Assembly: GCA_030052745.1 (NCBI GenBank)
Contig: JANBVO010000039.1
Span: 62,001-126,000 of the forward strand
Source: Pleurostoma richardsiae
Lineage: Eukaryota > Ascomycota > Sordariomycetes > Calosphaeriales > Pleurostomataceae
DNA length: 64,000 nt
Direction: 5' to 3'
The notes under the pieces were generated by a model. The model was not told the origin of the DNA. It saw nothing but the letters and a program-made list of their open reading frames with translations, and made no database searches. Positions 33,573 through 45,889 of this stretch are shown in pieces (the first letter of the stretch is position 1; every line of letters begins with the position of its first letter). The position numbers and the translations under genes are program-made.

Positions 33573-35904
33573 ATGAGGCGGCATCGAGTCCCGTCCTCCG
33601 CGTCCTCGCCCTACCGGGCCCTGGCTAGCCACCACGCCCAGCACAATGGCGGCGGCACGGGCCAGCAGGACCGGGCGGACGTGTCCAGCCTGCTCAGGTC
33701 CTTCAACGTCGAGACCAACCCCACGCGGCCCATCCGGCCGTCCCCCCTGACCGCGAGCACCATCCCCGACATGCCCCTCGACCTCGTCGACCGCATCCGC
33801 TCGTTCCCGCTCTTCATGTCCGCGCCCGACGACTTCCTCGCCGCCATCGGCGCGCACCTGCGGCCGCAGGTCCACGCGGCCCACGACCACATCCTGACGG
33901 AGGGCGACGAGGCCAGGGCCATGTACTGGCTGGTGCGGGGCGTCGTGGCGGTCACGTCGCGCGACGGCGAGGCCGTGTACGCGGAGCTCAAGCCGGGCGC
34001 CTTCTTCGGCGAGATCGGCGTGCTCATGGACATCCCGCGCACGGCGACCATCGTCGCGCGCACAAAGTGCCTGCTGGTCGTCCTTAAGAAGGAGGACCTG
34101 CACGCCGAGCTGCCGAGGTACCCGGAGATGGAGAAGGCGATCCGGCAGGAGGCGCAGGAGCGGCTTAACATCCTCAAGAAGAAGCAGCAGGAGCGCCGCA
34201 CCGGCGGGCAAGCTGGTGGCGGCGGCGTGAGGCTCCCCTCCTCTAGCCCCAACGGCGAGAGCGGGCCCAGTGGCAAGACAGCGCGGGAGGCCGCGCCCGG
34301 TGAGGTTACCACGGGTGAGGCGGGCGCGATCAGCAAAGACAGCGGCGCCGTGGTGGCGGCGGTCAACACCAAGAAGCGCAAATCGCCCAGCCCCGGCGTG
34401 ATCGAGGATCCCGCGGTCGGTGGCAGCGCATTGGGCAGCGGTCTGGTGAACATCCGCAAGACGCTCAAGGAGCTGCCGCTCTTCTCGGAGCTGCCGCCGG
34501 ATGTGCTCCACTTCCTCGGCTTGAGCGCCGTACCGCGGACATACCCGCCCTTCACAGACATCGTGAGGCAGGGCAGCCCTGGCAACGACATCTTTTTCAT
34601 TGTGCGCGGGGAAGCGGAGGTCATACACGAACCGACCGCACCGAATGGGCATGGCGGTCCCTTTACGGCACGGCTGAAGACGCGATCGTCGATGGTCCGG
34701 CCTCGCCTGAAGCAGGGGCAGTACTTCGGTGAAGTCGCCAGTCTGGGTCTGTCGCCGGGGCGCACCGCGACAGTTCGATCCATCACCACAGTAGAGTGCC
34801 TGATCATCGGCGGAGAGGCGCTCGATGAGCTGTGGAGGCGGTGTCCTCCAGTGATACGTTCGCAGGTGGAGGAGACGGCGAGGAAGAGATACCAACTGAC
34901 GGAAGAGGAGGATAACGATATCCAGATGGGCGATGCGGGCGAGAAAGAGGGCGCAGGAGCGGAGGGCAACTCTTCTCCCACGGGGACAGCGGCAAACATG
35001 CTCCCCCAGGTAACGTTCACCACGCCTTCCAAGCCCGCATCGCCGACCAAGGACGAGGTCGAGGCACGTCAGCCTACCGATCCGGATCCTTTCCTGTCGG
35101 TTGACATGGAGAACCTCCGGAACCGACGGCGGAACTCGCTCGCACCGCCGACACCGACACAACCTCAGCCAGAGACAGGCTCATCTTCCCCCTTGGCCAA
35201 CGGCAACAACGGCAGGACTACCGAGAGTAGTCCGCTGAAGCTCTACGCCACTTCTGCGCCGTCCACACCCTCCGATATGGAGTCGGACGTGCCTCTCAAG
35301 AAGGCCCGTACTCTCCCGCACCGGCCCGCCTCCCTCGTGAGCAGGCCCGTTCTGCCCGACGAGATCCTCATCCACATCTTCAATTACCTGGACATCCTGG
35401 AGCTGCTCCGCCTGCGGCAGGTCTGCACCTCCTGGCGGAAGCTGCTGACGACCTCGCCGAAGCTGTGCACACGCGTCGACCTTTCCCCATTCAACCGACA
35501 CGTGACGGACCGCGCCTTAGCCGACGTGCTTGCGCCCTTCATCGGCGAGCGCCCGATCGAGGTGGACATCTCCAACTGCTTCCACGTCACGGACGAGGGC
35601 TTTCGGGCGCTGTGGCAGGCATGCGGGCGCAATGTGCGGGCCTGGCGCATGCGCTCCGTGTGGGACGTCAGCGCGGGCCAGATCCTGGAGATGAGCGAGC
35701 ACGCGAAGGGCCTCGAGGAGGTCGACTGGAGCAACTGCCGCAAGGTCGGCGACAACCTGCTCGCCCGCGTCGTGGGCTGGGTGGTGCCGGAGCCGCCGCC
35801 GGAGCGTCCTGCGCCGGGACACCCTCACCATAAGAACGTCGTCATCGCCAGCTCGCAGTCCAAGGCGCGGAGCATGAGGGCTCAGCAGCAGCAGCAGCAG
35901 CAGC

Positions 35905-35935
<31 letters not shown>

Positions 35936-36827
35936 GAACGGTGCCCAGCAACAGCAACAACAGCAACAGCAGCCCGCCCAACCGCCTCCCGGCACCGTCA
36001 TCGGCTGCCCGAACCTCAAGCACCTCACCCTCTCCTACTGCAAGCACATCACCGACCGGTCGATGGCGCACATCGCCGCGCACGCTTCGCAGCGCATCGA
36101 GTCCCTGTCCCTGACCCGCTGTACCTCCATCACCGACGCGGGCTTCCAGTCCTGGGCGCCGTACCGCTTCCCCGCGCTGGCGCGGCTGTGCCTCGCCGAC
36201 TGCACCTACCTGACCGACGGCGCCGTCGTGGCCCTCGTCTCGGCGGCCAAGAACCTGCGCGAGCTCGACCTGTCCTTCTGCTGCGCGCTCAGCGACACCG
36301 CCACCGAGGTCATCGCTCTGGGCCTGCCGCGCCTGCGCGAGCTGCGCCTCGCCTTCTGCGGCAGCGCCGTGTCGGACGCGAGCCTGGGGTGCGTGGCGCT
36401 GCATCTCAACGAGCTGAGGGGGCTGAGCGTCAGGGGGTGCGTGCGAGTGACGGGCGTGGGCGTCGAGAACGTGCTGGAGGGGTGCGGGCGGGTCGAGTGG
36501 ATCGACGTGAGCCAGTGCAAGAACCTCGCGGGGTGGCTGAACGGGGGCGGCGTCGCGAGATGGGGCTTCGACGAGAGGGGGCCGGGGAGCGAGGGGAGGG
36601 TTCCGCCGGCGGTAGCGGCGCCGGCGAGGCAGCCGGCGAGACAGGACCTGGGCGGGAACCGGCACCTGATGAGCGGCGCCGCGGGGACGGGGTACCCCGG
36701 GATGGGCATGGCGGGCGGGCCGGGCCCGATGATGAAGCCCGTCGTGCCTCCGCGCGGCATGAAGGTCAGGACGCAGGCGAGGGCGGTGCGGTTTGTTGTC
36801 GAGAAGGGCGCTGGAGGGCTCAGATGA
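33573..36827 (+). CDS. Protein with two cyclic-nucleotide-binding domains, F-box, poly-Q and LRRs
   Basis: An intronless 1084-residue protein. cNBD 1 spans about 70-205, with phosphate-binding-cassette-like FFGEIGVLMDIPRTATIVA. cNBD 2 spans about 290-440, with YFGEVASLGLSPGRTATVRS. Both have the Gly-Glu and the Arg that contact cyclic phosphate in PKA regulatory subunits (FGE...RTAT). The F-box is at about 588-636 (LPDEILIHIFNYLDILELLRLRQVCTSWRKL, here cut to its ends LPDEILIHIFNYLD and RQVCTSWRKL) and would bind Skp1. Next come two poly-Q tracts (about 771-800), then AMN1-like leucine-rich repeats (about 810-986: LKHLTLSYCKHITDRS, SLTRCTSITDAGF), the usual substrate-binding part of an SCF receptor. 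This suggests a cyclic-nucleotide-responsive SCF ubiquitin-ligase adaptor. Domains are seen; ligand binding and targets are inferred. Confidence 0.9.
35884..35974 (+). repeat. CAG/CAA poly-glutamine repeat
   Basis: A mixed CAG/CAA tract coding two Gln runs (18 and 9 residues) separated by NGA, inside the cNBD/F-box gene between F-box and leucine-rich repeats. Runs of pure CAACAA indicate repeat slippage. Length is likely to vary between strains. Confidence 0.9.
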
Positions 36828-37684
36828 TTTTGATGCATGACACTTGGTTGCTTGGTCCGGACGGCTGGAGGTGACATGGACTACTCTTTCAGCTGGGTCT
36901 GTCTGTCTGTTTTGGATGCATTGCTCATGACGGGTGGGTTGATGATACCTCGCACAGGAAATGGAGGGGAATAAAGCTCGCATATCGCGGGCGCTTGGAT
37001 GCTTTGGATACCTCGGATCATCACGACCTCCTGTATGGTAGTGGATGGAGACATAATGGACTAGAGAAAGAGCTCGATCAGAAGCCCGTAGGCGCCAATG
37101 ATAAAGCTTTCTCGCTGAGTATCTTCCTCATCCGCCAACTGACTATCCATATCGGGGGTGCTGCCGTCGCTCTTCCTCCTCCAAGCACTGTCTCCCCGGT
37201 GTTCACTGCAAACTCCTATCAAGACCCGAGCGGCCCAGGAACATGACTCCTCTGTCTGCGGCTTCAAGCATTTGAGTCGGAGGTTCGCCTCCCCCATTTA
37301 GCGGAGATTGCGCATCCACTTCTAGCTATAGCCTTAATGTGCGTACTACTTACAGCGTCGTCTCCTGCTGTTACTGGCGTTGCTAATAGCTCTACCTCGG
37401 TGGGGGGAGGTGAGCATATGGTCTGCATGCATCATTACGATTACAAGGCACGGAAGGGCGTAGGCGAGTGTCGCAGAAAGATACCAGTGATCAAGGGAAT
37501 CTGCATTTTGTGCTCGTACAGCGTGAAAAAAAGACGTGGTATATAATAATTCCACCGCGAGCAGCGAGCCGGTCAAGCCAAAGCATGTACAAGTGTTATG
37601 GCCAGGCTCCTCCTCTTTCCAAGCTCCCGACCAGGGCGAAGCACTGAGTGGTGTAAGATGCAGTCACCGCCTCTGCAACTCCGC
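36828..37684. other. Intergenic, convergent gene ends
   Basis: About 860 bp between the 3' ends of the cNBD/F-box gene and the MFS sugar transporter. Nothing recognised. Confidence 0.4.
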
Positions 37685-39610
37685 TCAGACCTCGTTAACG
37701 TCCACCACATCGCCGAACTGGGTCACGGCGATGGTCTTCTTCCGGGTGGAGGCCTTGACGGGGTTCTTGGCCGCAAAGATCTCATCGAGTTCCTCGAGCT
37801 GCATGATAGTTATCGGCGTCAGCGTGGATGAAGAAAACAGAGAGCTAAGGTGTGTGGGCAGAAAAGGGAGATCATGGAAAAGAGAGCTTACAGTGCGGCC
37901 CTTGGTCTCGGGCAGGAAGGCCCAGATGATAGCGGCCTGGATGCAGTCCTGCACGGTGAAGACAATGTACGTCTTCCAGCTGATGTTCCGCATGGCGACG
38001 GGCCAGGCGAACTGGTTGAGCAGGCCGGCGGCGTTGACGGCCAGCGACGAGAAGGCCATGCCCTTGGCGCGCATCTCGAAGGACAGCACCTCGACGGGGT
38101 ACAGCGCCTGCAGCGGCGTGATGCCGACGGAGTAGATGGACCCGAAGATGAAGATCATGGCGAGCGAGGCCCGCGACGCGGACATGTTGAGGTGGTCCGA
38201 GCCCGTCTTGACGGTGCCGTCGCTGTTGAGGCCGCCGCCAGACTGCGCGAACTCGGCGGCGGCGACGGTCATGCCGAGCCAGACGACGCAGCAGCCGGTG
38301 AAGGAGAAGAGGAGCAGGGGCCGGCGGCCGACCTTATCGACGATCAGGGCGCCGACGATGGCGCAGAGGAACTGCTGGCACGAGTTGATGAGGGTGATGT
38401 TGGCCTGGGCGATGGTGCTGTTGTAGCCGCAGGTGTCGAGGACGGCGCTGAGGAAGTACGACAGCACGGCGTTGCCAGCCCACTGGCCAAAGATGGAGAC
38501 GATCAGATTGCAGGCCAGGCGGTAGATGGCGGCGCGGTTGCGGAACAGCGCCCGGTAGTCCCACCAGCGCTTGTCTGCGCCGTTCGCGTCCAGGAGCTCC
38601 TCGTACTCGTGCAGCTGCAGCGTGACCCACGGCGACTCGGCATTGCCGTTGCCGTGGTACTTGGTGAGCATCTTCTTGGCCGCCTCCTTCTTGTTGTTGA
38701 CGTACAGCCAGCGGGGGGACTCCGGCAGGAGCATGCAGAAGAGGACGATGAGGCCGGCGAAGAGCGCCTGGAGCCAGGTGATCAGGCGCCACGAGTAGTC
38801 GCCTCCCGTGTTGAGGCCACCGCGAGCCGCGCCCGAAGCAATGATGGCGCCGGAGAACCACAACGTGTTGTACATGGCGCCGACGACGCCGCGGAAGGCC
38901 CTGTGTAACCGGTCAGGTCAGGTCAATGGCGCAGACAGAGTAACCAAGTTTGACTTACGGGTGGTTAATCTCAACGACGTACATCGGGCCAGCTGCAGCC
39001 GCGATGGACACTCCGAAACCAAGCTGAGCCGGCGTGTTAGCACGTGGGCACCTTTGTGCGGGATCATCAACAGACGTACCAAGAAACGACCGCCCATGAA
39101 CTGTCCGCTGGCGTGCGAGGTGCCCTGGATGATAGTACCAACAATGATGAGCAGTGCGCCGATCAACATGCCGATCCGGCGGCCCCAGGTGTCAATAGCA
39201 GGGCCCACGAAGGGAAGGGCAACGACACCGCCGATCTGGTACATGGAAGTGATGATACCGGTCCAGATACCGGTGTTCTGGACGTGGTACTCATCCTTGA
39301 ACCAGGGGTTCTGGAGCAAGTTGTTGATGAGACTGCCGTCGTAGCCGTTCATAGTGGAGCAGAAGAAGCCTATTATGGAGAAAAGATAGATGAGAATCTG
39401 GGGGCCGCTCCATGCCCTGGGTGGCTCCTTGATCATGGCCTCGTTGAAGGCCTCGTGGCCGCGGACGACCTTGGTCTCTATTTCCTTCTGTGGGCAGCCG
39501 TCAGTCTCCTGACGATTGGACTTCAGCTAAATCTACGCGTCGCGATGACTTACCTTGGCGCCATCGTCGTGCTCGTGGACGGCGTCCACAGTGTCCACCT
39601 TCTCCGCCAT
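37685..39610 (-). CDS. MFS sugar transporter, lactose-permease type
   Basis: Five exons: 39610-39554, 39487-39080, 39023-38959, 38900-37892, 37798-37685. All are frame-preserving, giving 550 residues. There are 12 helices with sugar-porter signatures: MNGYDGSLINNLL in helix 1, DTWGRRIGM after helix 2, PESPRWLYV after helix 6, a DKVGRRPLLL loop, and PETKGRTLEELDEIF at the C-terminus, rebuilt across the last intron. This subgroup of fungal sugar porters includes lactose permease and cellobiose/cellodextrin transporters. It works at the plasma membrane as a proton symporter; the substrate is not decidable from sequence. The small second-last junction (65-bp exon) restores LGFGVSIAAAAGPMYVVEIN, a conserved helix-4 region. 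No sugar-processing enzyme is next to it. Confidence 0.92.
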
Positions 39611-42600
39611 GGTGAAGCAGTGGAGGACGATGAGGTGGTGCCCCTGAGTACTGTGTGCGACAGGCGAGAGCCCCCAATAGACACAGGCGAGCTGTAAGGA
39701 TTGGGTATGAGGGAGGATGTGATACCTTAAGCACAGAAGTGAGAGAATGATGGAGGAGAAGGAAGATATGGCAGCCCAGAGACGCGGAACGGGAAGGCCA
39801 TTTTATGGATATGTGATGGTCTGAATAACACGCAGTCGACCAGTGAATATGATGAGCCGGACAAGCCCCCGCAAAGCGCGAGGTGCCCCATGGGCGCGTT
39901 CTCCCCACCCCCTGCTAAAGGTCTGGCCGACCGGCCAGGATTGCGGGCCACCTGAGCCTAGTGCAGCGTTAGACGGCCGGCGTGGGAACCCCTGTAGCGT
40001 TGGCCCCCCCTTGGCCCCCCAGTGAGACGAGATCTCTCTCGTGGCCCGACCCCTGGCGGGGCCAGGCGAGGATGGAGAGACTCGATCACGACGTGGAGAA
40101 ACGGGGTAGCGCCGCCAGTGGGGACGAGAAGGAGTAGATGTACAAGCCATTGGAGCGTTGGAACAAGAGATGCGGGTTGGAGTACGAAACAGAAACGGTA
40201 CGGATTGCTTACACTGGTACCAGCCCGCGAGGTATCATGCAGTGAGCAAACGGAGGCAAAGGTTGAGAGAGACCTGGACCAGAGAACCCTCTCTCGCTGT
40301 TCCCTCGGGCCGTCTGTCAATCCTTACCCCAAGGGTGCTCGCACCCGCATCGGATCTAGCAGGAGATAGATGACTGAGAGTGCGGTACCGAGGACGAACG
40401 AATCGAGTACCGCCGAAGTGAGATACAGGCAGGATAGTGACATAGCAGAGCTATACTTTGCCTTGAGGAATGCGGTTAGGACTGCCTGCGGCATGAATAC
40501 GCCCCTGCAGCGCGTTATTGCGCTTGATTTGGCGGAGAGCTGATGGGGGGAGCTGCCTCCCCCGGATACACGGGTTGGGTCGCTCCGCAAGCTCGAGAGT
40601 CTCGGCCGACTAGCTGGGATGGGACACGCCTCGCGTGCTGTCCGTCTTTCGGGTGGCTTGCCGTGGATGTCGCCGAGTTGATGGGGCCATGGTCCAGGGC
40701 GGGACTACTGCCGAGTGACCGCCGCAGTCGAGGAATGGAGATGTTTTCAGTCGGGCCTCAGGAGACGGCCAGTAAGCGAGATGGCAGGTGCATGGAGCTC
40801 AGTCCGTCAAGCACATCCACAACTCATTCAACACAGCTAGCTCGACAACTTCCCCGGATTCGAGAATGGCGCCATGTGGATGAAAGAAGCAGCAGAGACC
40901 GAGACAGGAAAAGTGGGAAAAGGGGGAAGCCGGAATTGCGGCCCATTCTTCCAGGCTGCCTTAGGCCTGAGGCCATTAATTACCCCTACTGCAAGTAATC
41001 AGGCATCAAGCATCGCAGTGACGCTCAGAAATCTCCAGTCATTGGACGATTGTGATGGTGGCCTTGTCGCGGCTCTTGTGCCCGAGCTGAGGCCGGAGAG
41101 GGAAGCGAAATCGCGATCAGAGAGCGCCTTCTTGTTCTTCATTGCTCACTATCGTACGTGTACGTGTAGATGGCAAGCCGCCGCAGTGGCTATTTCGAGC
41201 TACACTAGCCAAGTACGGACAGGATCCCGAGGTCTTGTGACGCTGTGCAAACCTGACACCTTGGTGATGGGCGTTTCCAGTGCCGACGACGACGACGACA
41301 ACAACAACTATCATCAATCGACAACGCGCACCTGATCTTAAAGACTTAGCTACTACACTAGAAGCAGCCAGATCGGAAGAGCGCCAGCGATCCCCAGTTG
41401 ATTAGCGGAGTGCACGGTGCAGAGAGGCGATCCGGCGCCGGCGAGAGGCTGTCGGACAGAACTAACTACCTTGCCTTGCCTCGTTGCTATTCCCATTCGG
41501 ACGCGGACGGCCTTCCTCCGCGCTAAAATCGACCCCAAAATGGAAACACTCAGGAAATGGGCCGATGGTGCAGGGTTCCGGGGCTCCACGGCACCAACTC
41601 AGCGCCAAATTTATGCGCCATTGGAGATTCCGGGGGTGTGTTCCCGCATCTCGGTGCGGGCCCCCATCTCGATGTGAGTGGTGGACTAAATGCTGTGTTC
41701 ACGACTGAGGCCGGCATCAGTCACATACTGTCTCTCTTTTTCAACGGCACGATATGGGATCAGCTTCGATGACCCTCGCCTTGCAGGGACGCCCATGCAG
41801 ACATGCTAAAGTCACTGATACTTGTCAACCAAGTGCGAGACTTACAGAACAGAATCCGGCACTTACCGGACACCGCGGCCTTCTCCGAAATCATGTATTC
41901 GGAGAGACGAGAACTGGGGGTTGCTAGAGTCTAGCCTGTTCACATGGGGTAATCGAGGAGATGGATGGGCGCTATGCTACAGATGCTCACGGTTCAGTGG
42001 GGTATCCGGAAGCATCAAACTGTGTCTAGCACTTGTGATTCCTCTACGATCGCTAGTGATACCACTCTGCCAGCTGACAGGCAAATACATAACTATCGAG
42101 AAGGACCGTTTAGGAAGTGTATTCGTCCATGCCATCCACACTTGTAAGCTTCTTCCCGTCTTGAATGTCACCCTGAATCAAGGCCCCCACAAGAGCCATA
42201 AAAGCGAGTGCGATCAATGAAATGGCGCTTATCGGCAGCAAATACCGGCTGCTGGGATCGCAGCGAATCCGGCGCTTGTCTATGGTGCGTTCTCTAGCAG
42301 GGGGAGTTATGACGACTTCTATCCCAGTCCTCGCTCCCCTTCCCGACATTCCGAACTCCTATCCATTTGGGCTGCTCCTAGACTTTGTCTACCATGAGTG
42401 TCGGCGTCTGCTTCCCTTCCCTGCTAGTTACACAGTTGTAGGCATGCGCTGTGGTTGTCTTGAAGTTGCGTAGATTAGACCACCATTCTGCCTCATATGC
42501 TAGAGGTGAAGGCCTACACCGAGATTAGGAAGTAGGGGTAGAGCTCAAGTGAACCGTCCCCGCGGGCCCGGGCCGCAGAAAGAACATGCCTGCTCAGCCG

Positions 42601-43947
42601 TCTTGCGTAGCATATTGCTTCGTTGCGTGGATCTGCTGCAGTTGCAGCATCCGTTTCTCTGTCGCCGTGGATCGGGGGACCAAGGTCCTGGCTCCAGGTG
42701 CGGCACATGCCACCTCGAGGTGCTACGGTAACTTTTCCAATCTCGAGTATCTACTCACACGGATCTCCCCTAGATAACCAGGCTCAGGTGCCCTCGGTCC
42801 TTTCGTGACAGCTACAACTTTGATACGACTACGCTAAGTGTGATGATCACGGCAGAAAGTCCTACGCATCAACTACGCGACGGGAGACGCTTCGTTGAAC
42901 CATCAAAATTGCCCAAGATAAGTTCTCCATCTACATGGCATGCTCTTCTTGATTTAGACTACCTATGTACCGTACCACACCCTGTATTTTGTCTACGGTT
43001 CGGTCCAAACTGCTGATTTCATTGCTAATGCTGAGCGCTAACGTGACCCTTGCATACAAGCTGTCTGGGATTCCGTTGCCGTCCTTGTCCCTCGTCCATC
43101 CCATGTCCGTAGAACGGGCATTCAGACCTATCCAGGAGTATCCAACCTGAATCCGTCTAAGTTAGCACGCACAGGGAAACAGCGTCTATTTCCTCATAGA
43201 CTACTTTCAGACTAATAAAATGGAGTTCCCATATCCGCGTCTTGCGACCTATCGCCCTCTTGTATCAAAGGCACAGGTGGTTCTGTTGAGCGGGAGATGC
43301 AAGTGGCCACGCATTCTTTCCTCTATTGCTGTGGATGGGTTGCCACCCATCTTGCTGGTCTAGAACAGGTGACGATGCAGCATTAGCTTCGTCGACGGAG
43401 CTCATGAGCTCCACGTTCTGAGGGAGGCAAGATGTTGGGAAGAATAGGTCAGTGTGATCAACGGGCTGCCACTCCGATCTTCCATGAGGTGATATCTTCA
43501 GTTGGCTCGGTAACTCCCTCCTCGCGCAGAATTCTAGTCTATTAGGTTTCGGCCTCAAGCGTGGGTCGCAGGCTAGGTCTGGACCAATGGATTGTCCTAA
43601 CAAGAAGCGAATGGGCGTGACCCTTGCCGCCCTCCTTGCTAGATCCAGCTCTTTGCCCCCTTTGTGCGGATGCATCCGCGCAATTCATAGTACATTGCCA
43701 TGCATCATGGTGACAGAAAGCTTCACCTAAGGCTATGCTAGTTCCTCGTGAGAACTACAAGACTTAATTTCCACCTTTACCCCCAGCAAAATTTCAACAC
43801 CAGGTCGAGTAGTCTTTCATACGATGACCTGATACTAACCATATGTGTATGCCGATGAGACCTGTTCCGAGCGCCTCTCTTGACTGACCGCCCTCCTTCC
43901 CTCCCTCCGCATGCGCTGCATCAGTCCAGAACTGGGGCCACTCGTCG
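39611..43947. other. 4.3-kb region with no supported gene
   Basis: It holds the transporter promoter at its left end. Further on it contains a trinucleotide repeat and scattered short ORFs without family signal (40543-40998, 42110-42349 with one hydrophobic stretch, 43265-43675). I looked for transposase, reverse transcriptase, terminal repeats and tRNA and saw none. It may contain ncRNA or fast-evolving genes that cannot be recognised by eye. Confidence 0.4.
41284..41307. repeat. Compound microsatellite (GAC)n(AAC)n
   Basis: About five GAC-type units run directly into AAC units within the gene-free region. A short simple repeat, likely polymorphic. Confidence 0.7.
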
Positions 43948-45319
43948 CTACAGTTTCGCCCCGTTCTCTTCCCCCCTCTTCGCCTCCTTTTCCTCCTTCT
44001 CCTTCTCCCTTCTCTCCTCCGCCAGCACCTCCGCCCGGCCCCTGACCTCCACCTCCCTCGGCCCGCCCTTCTCGAACCTCACCAGCACCACTCTCTCCCA
44101 GTCGCCGCCCCTGCCACTCCCCTGCAGCTCCGGCCCGGGCCTGTCCAGCCCCAGCACCACGCGCCCGTCTCCGGCCCGCAGAAACAGCACGTGCGGGCTC
44201 ATCACCTTGTCCGCCCAGGGTATTGCCGCGGTGCGGTGGGCCCCCGCCGAGGAGGGGGCCGGCGCCTCCGCCGCGCCGGAGACGAACCGCAGCAGGGCCG
44301 CGCGCTGCGCCGCGTAGTGCTCCCGGTCTGGCGCTGCCGAGTTCGGCCCCGGGGGCCCCGTCAAAAATCGCGACACCAGAGTGAGGAGGAACAGCTGTGG
44401 TGGGAAGAGGACGATCTCGCCGCTGCGCTGCTTGGCTAGCCACGTCGACGCGTCGTCGAATGTTGCGGCCGTGTGCTCGAGCCCGCCGTCGTGCGTCGGG
44501 ACTGGGATCACAGCCTCTTGCTGGGGCGCGCCCGGCGCACCTCCCGCCGCCGCGGGAGAGGGGGATGACGAGGATGATGGCGGTAGCGGCAGCATGTATA
44601 GGTACATCTGCGTGGTGAAGCGCTTGGCGGTGTTGGCCGGGGTGATCCACCGCGTGAAGGGGATGAGGTTCTCTGTTCTTGCTGTTAGTCGAACGCAAGT
44701 AGGTCAGTGCCACCGTGCGAAGTAGATAACAACATACCGACATCGGGAACGCCGCCAACACCGCTCAGCCACTCCGCGAATGGCACCCGGTTCGCATGCA
44801 CCTCCTTCCTCCCTTCCTCGCGGACATCATCGGGTACATCCAGTAAGCCCGGAGATTCGCCGGCGGCGGCGTCGTCCTTGCTCCGTGCCAATAGGATGCC
44901 GCTCTCCTCGAAGGTCTCCCGGACGGCACCGAGGCGGTAGGCAGGTCCGTCTTGGTGGCGGTCTGGGGAGCCTGGCTCAGGGACGGCGCCGTCATGGAAG
45001 GCGGACAGGTTCCCACCCGGAAAGACATGCGCCGAGGGGAAGGCGGATGAGGTCTGCACGCGGTGGAGAAGCAGGACTTGGTTGGTCGGAGAGAGGAGGA
45101 TGATGCTGAGGATTGTCAGACTGGCGGATGCAGTTAGGAATGGTGTTATAGTTGCACATCGAAAGGGTGAGTGAATAGAATTCTGATGAGTGATGAAACG
45201 AGCGCGAAAGAGATGAATGACATGCGCTCTCGTACATACCTTGCGCTCGGCCGCGGCTCCGTGGGCGAGCGGTCTCCCGGCTTTGTTGATGCCGACCTAC
45301 GGGACCAGAGTTGTGCCAT
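43948..45319 (-). CDS. Nudix hydrolase, NUDT19-like, with peroxisomal C-terminus
   Basis: Three exons: 45319-45240, 45120-44738, 44681-43948 (introns 119 and 56 bp), about 398 residues with ATG at 45319. The frame is open further upstream (to 45547), so a longer N-terminus is possible. The Nudix site is split by an insertion: FPGGNLS near the start, then RLGAVRETFEESGILL with the RETFEESG core. This arrangement is known from NUDT7/NUDT19-type coenzyme A and acyl-CoA diphosphatases. The protein ends in -AKL, a peroxisomal targeting signal type 1, which fits that role. A highly charged Glu/Lys segment precedes it. The likely reaction is hydrolysis of CoA or acyl-CoA to 3',5'-ADP and phosphopantetheine (family-based inference). 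SLX4 lies upstream on the same strand. Confidence 0.82.
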
Positions 45320-45889
45320 CTTGCGACTTGGAAACCCGGTGCGGCCTGCTGATGCTGCCACGGATCGGCTTGTCACGAAGCACTGCCGCCGGACCGCTTG
45401 TGAGGAGGCCGGAGCGGTCGATGACACGCTTGTGAAGCTCGCGTCTGGGCGCGTGCAGTTGCTATTGAGAGATGGACGGGTCAGGAAGCGGAAGACGACT
45501 CGACTTCCTTTCGGGAAGCAACTCGTATGATACATTGAATACTGCATGTAGCAAGGCGGTGCCGCATTGCAATGCCGCGGTGATGAGGCAGGTCGATCTG
45601 CGCACAGTAAATCTTAGCGTGCCGAGGTCGAAGAGCCACCGGCCCGTGATCCCCACACTCCGCGGAGCATAAGATGGCGAAACATGGAGGTCGATCCCGG
45701 CATGTGTCATTACCACAATGGAAACTTTTGGCTCAGAATTTGTATGCCCAGGGATGGTAAACGCTACGATTCATTTCAATGGCGATGCCCTGATTCTACG
45801 CCTAGCACGACCGTGGAACGCCAAGGAGCCAGCCTCCTCTACTTTAACCGTATAATTCGCCTGTCCAGCTAAGACTCCATGGAGGCCTC
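45320..45889. other. Intergenic between SLX4 end and Nudix start
   Basis: 570 bp on which both flanking genes run leftward. It should contain the Nudix promoter, and possibly extra N-terminal Nudix coding sequence, since the frame stays open to 45547. Confidence 0.4.

Noticed and set aside
33501-36983. Very long minus-strand ORFs opposite the cNBD/F-box gene (33501-35162, 33611-35050, 35517-36983)
   Set aside because: They are antisense shadows of a GC-rich coding strand, with low-complexity Arg/Leu/His/Gly composition and no domains.
42110-42349. Minus-strand ORF with one hydrophobic helix
   Set aside because: Only 79 codons, no flanking exon that extends it and no homologous pattern I know.
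43265-43675. Minus-strand ORF of 136 codons between transporter and Nudix genes
   Set aside because: No domain or signal peptide and no supporting promoter; composition resembles chance coding.
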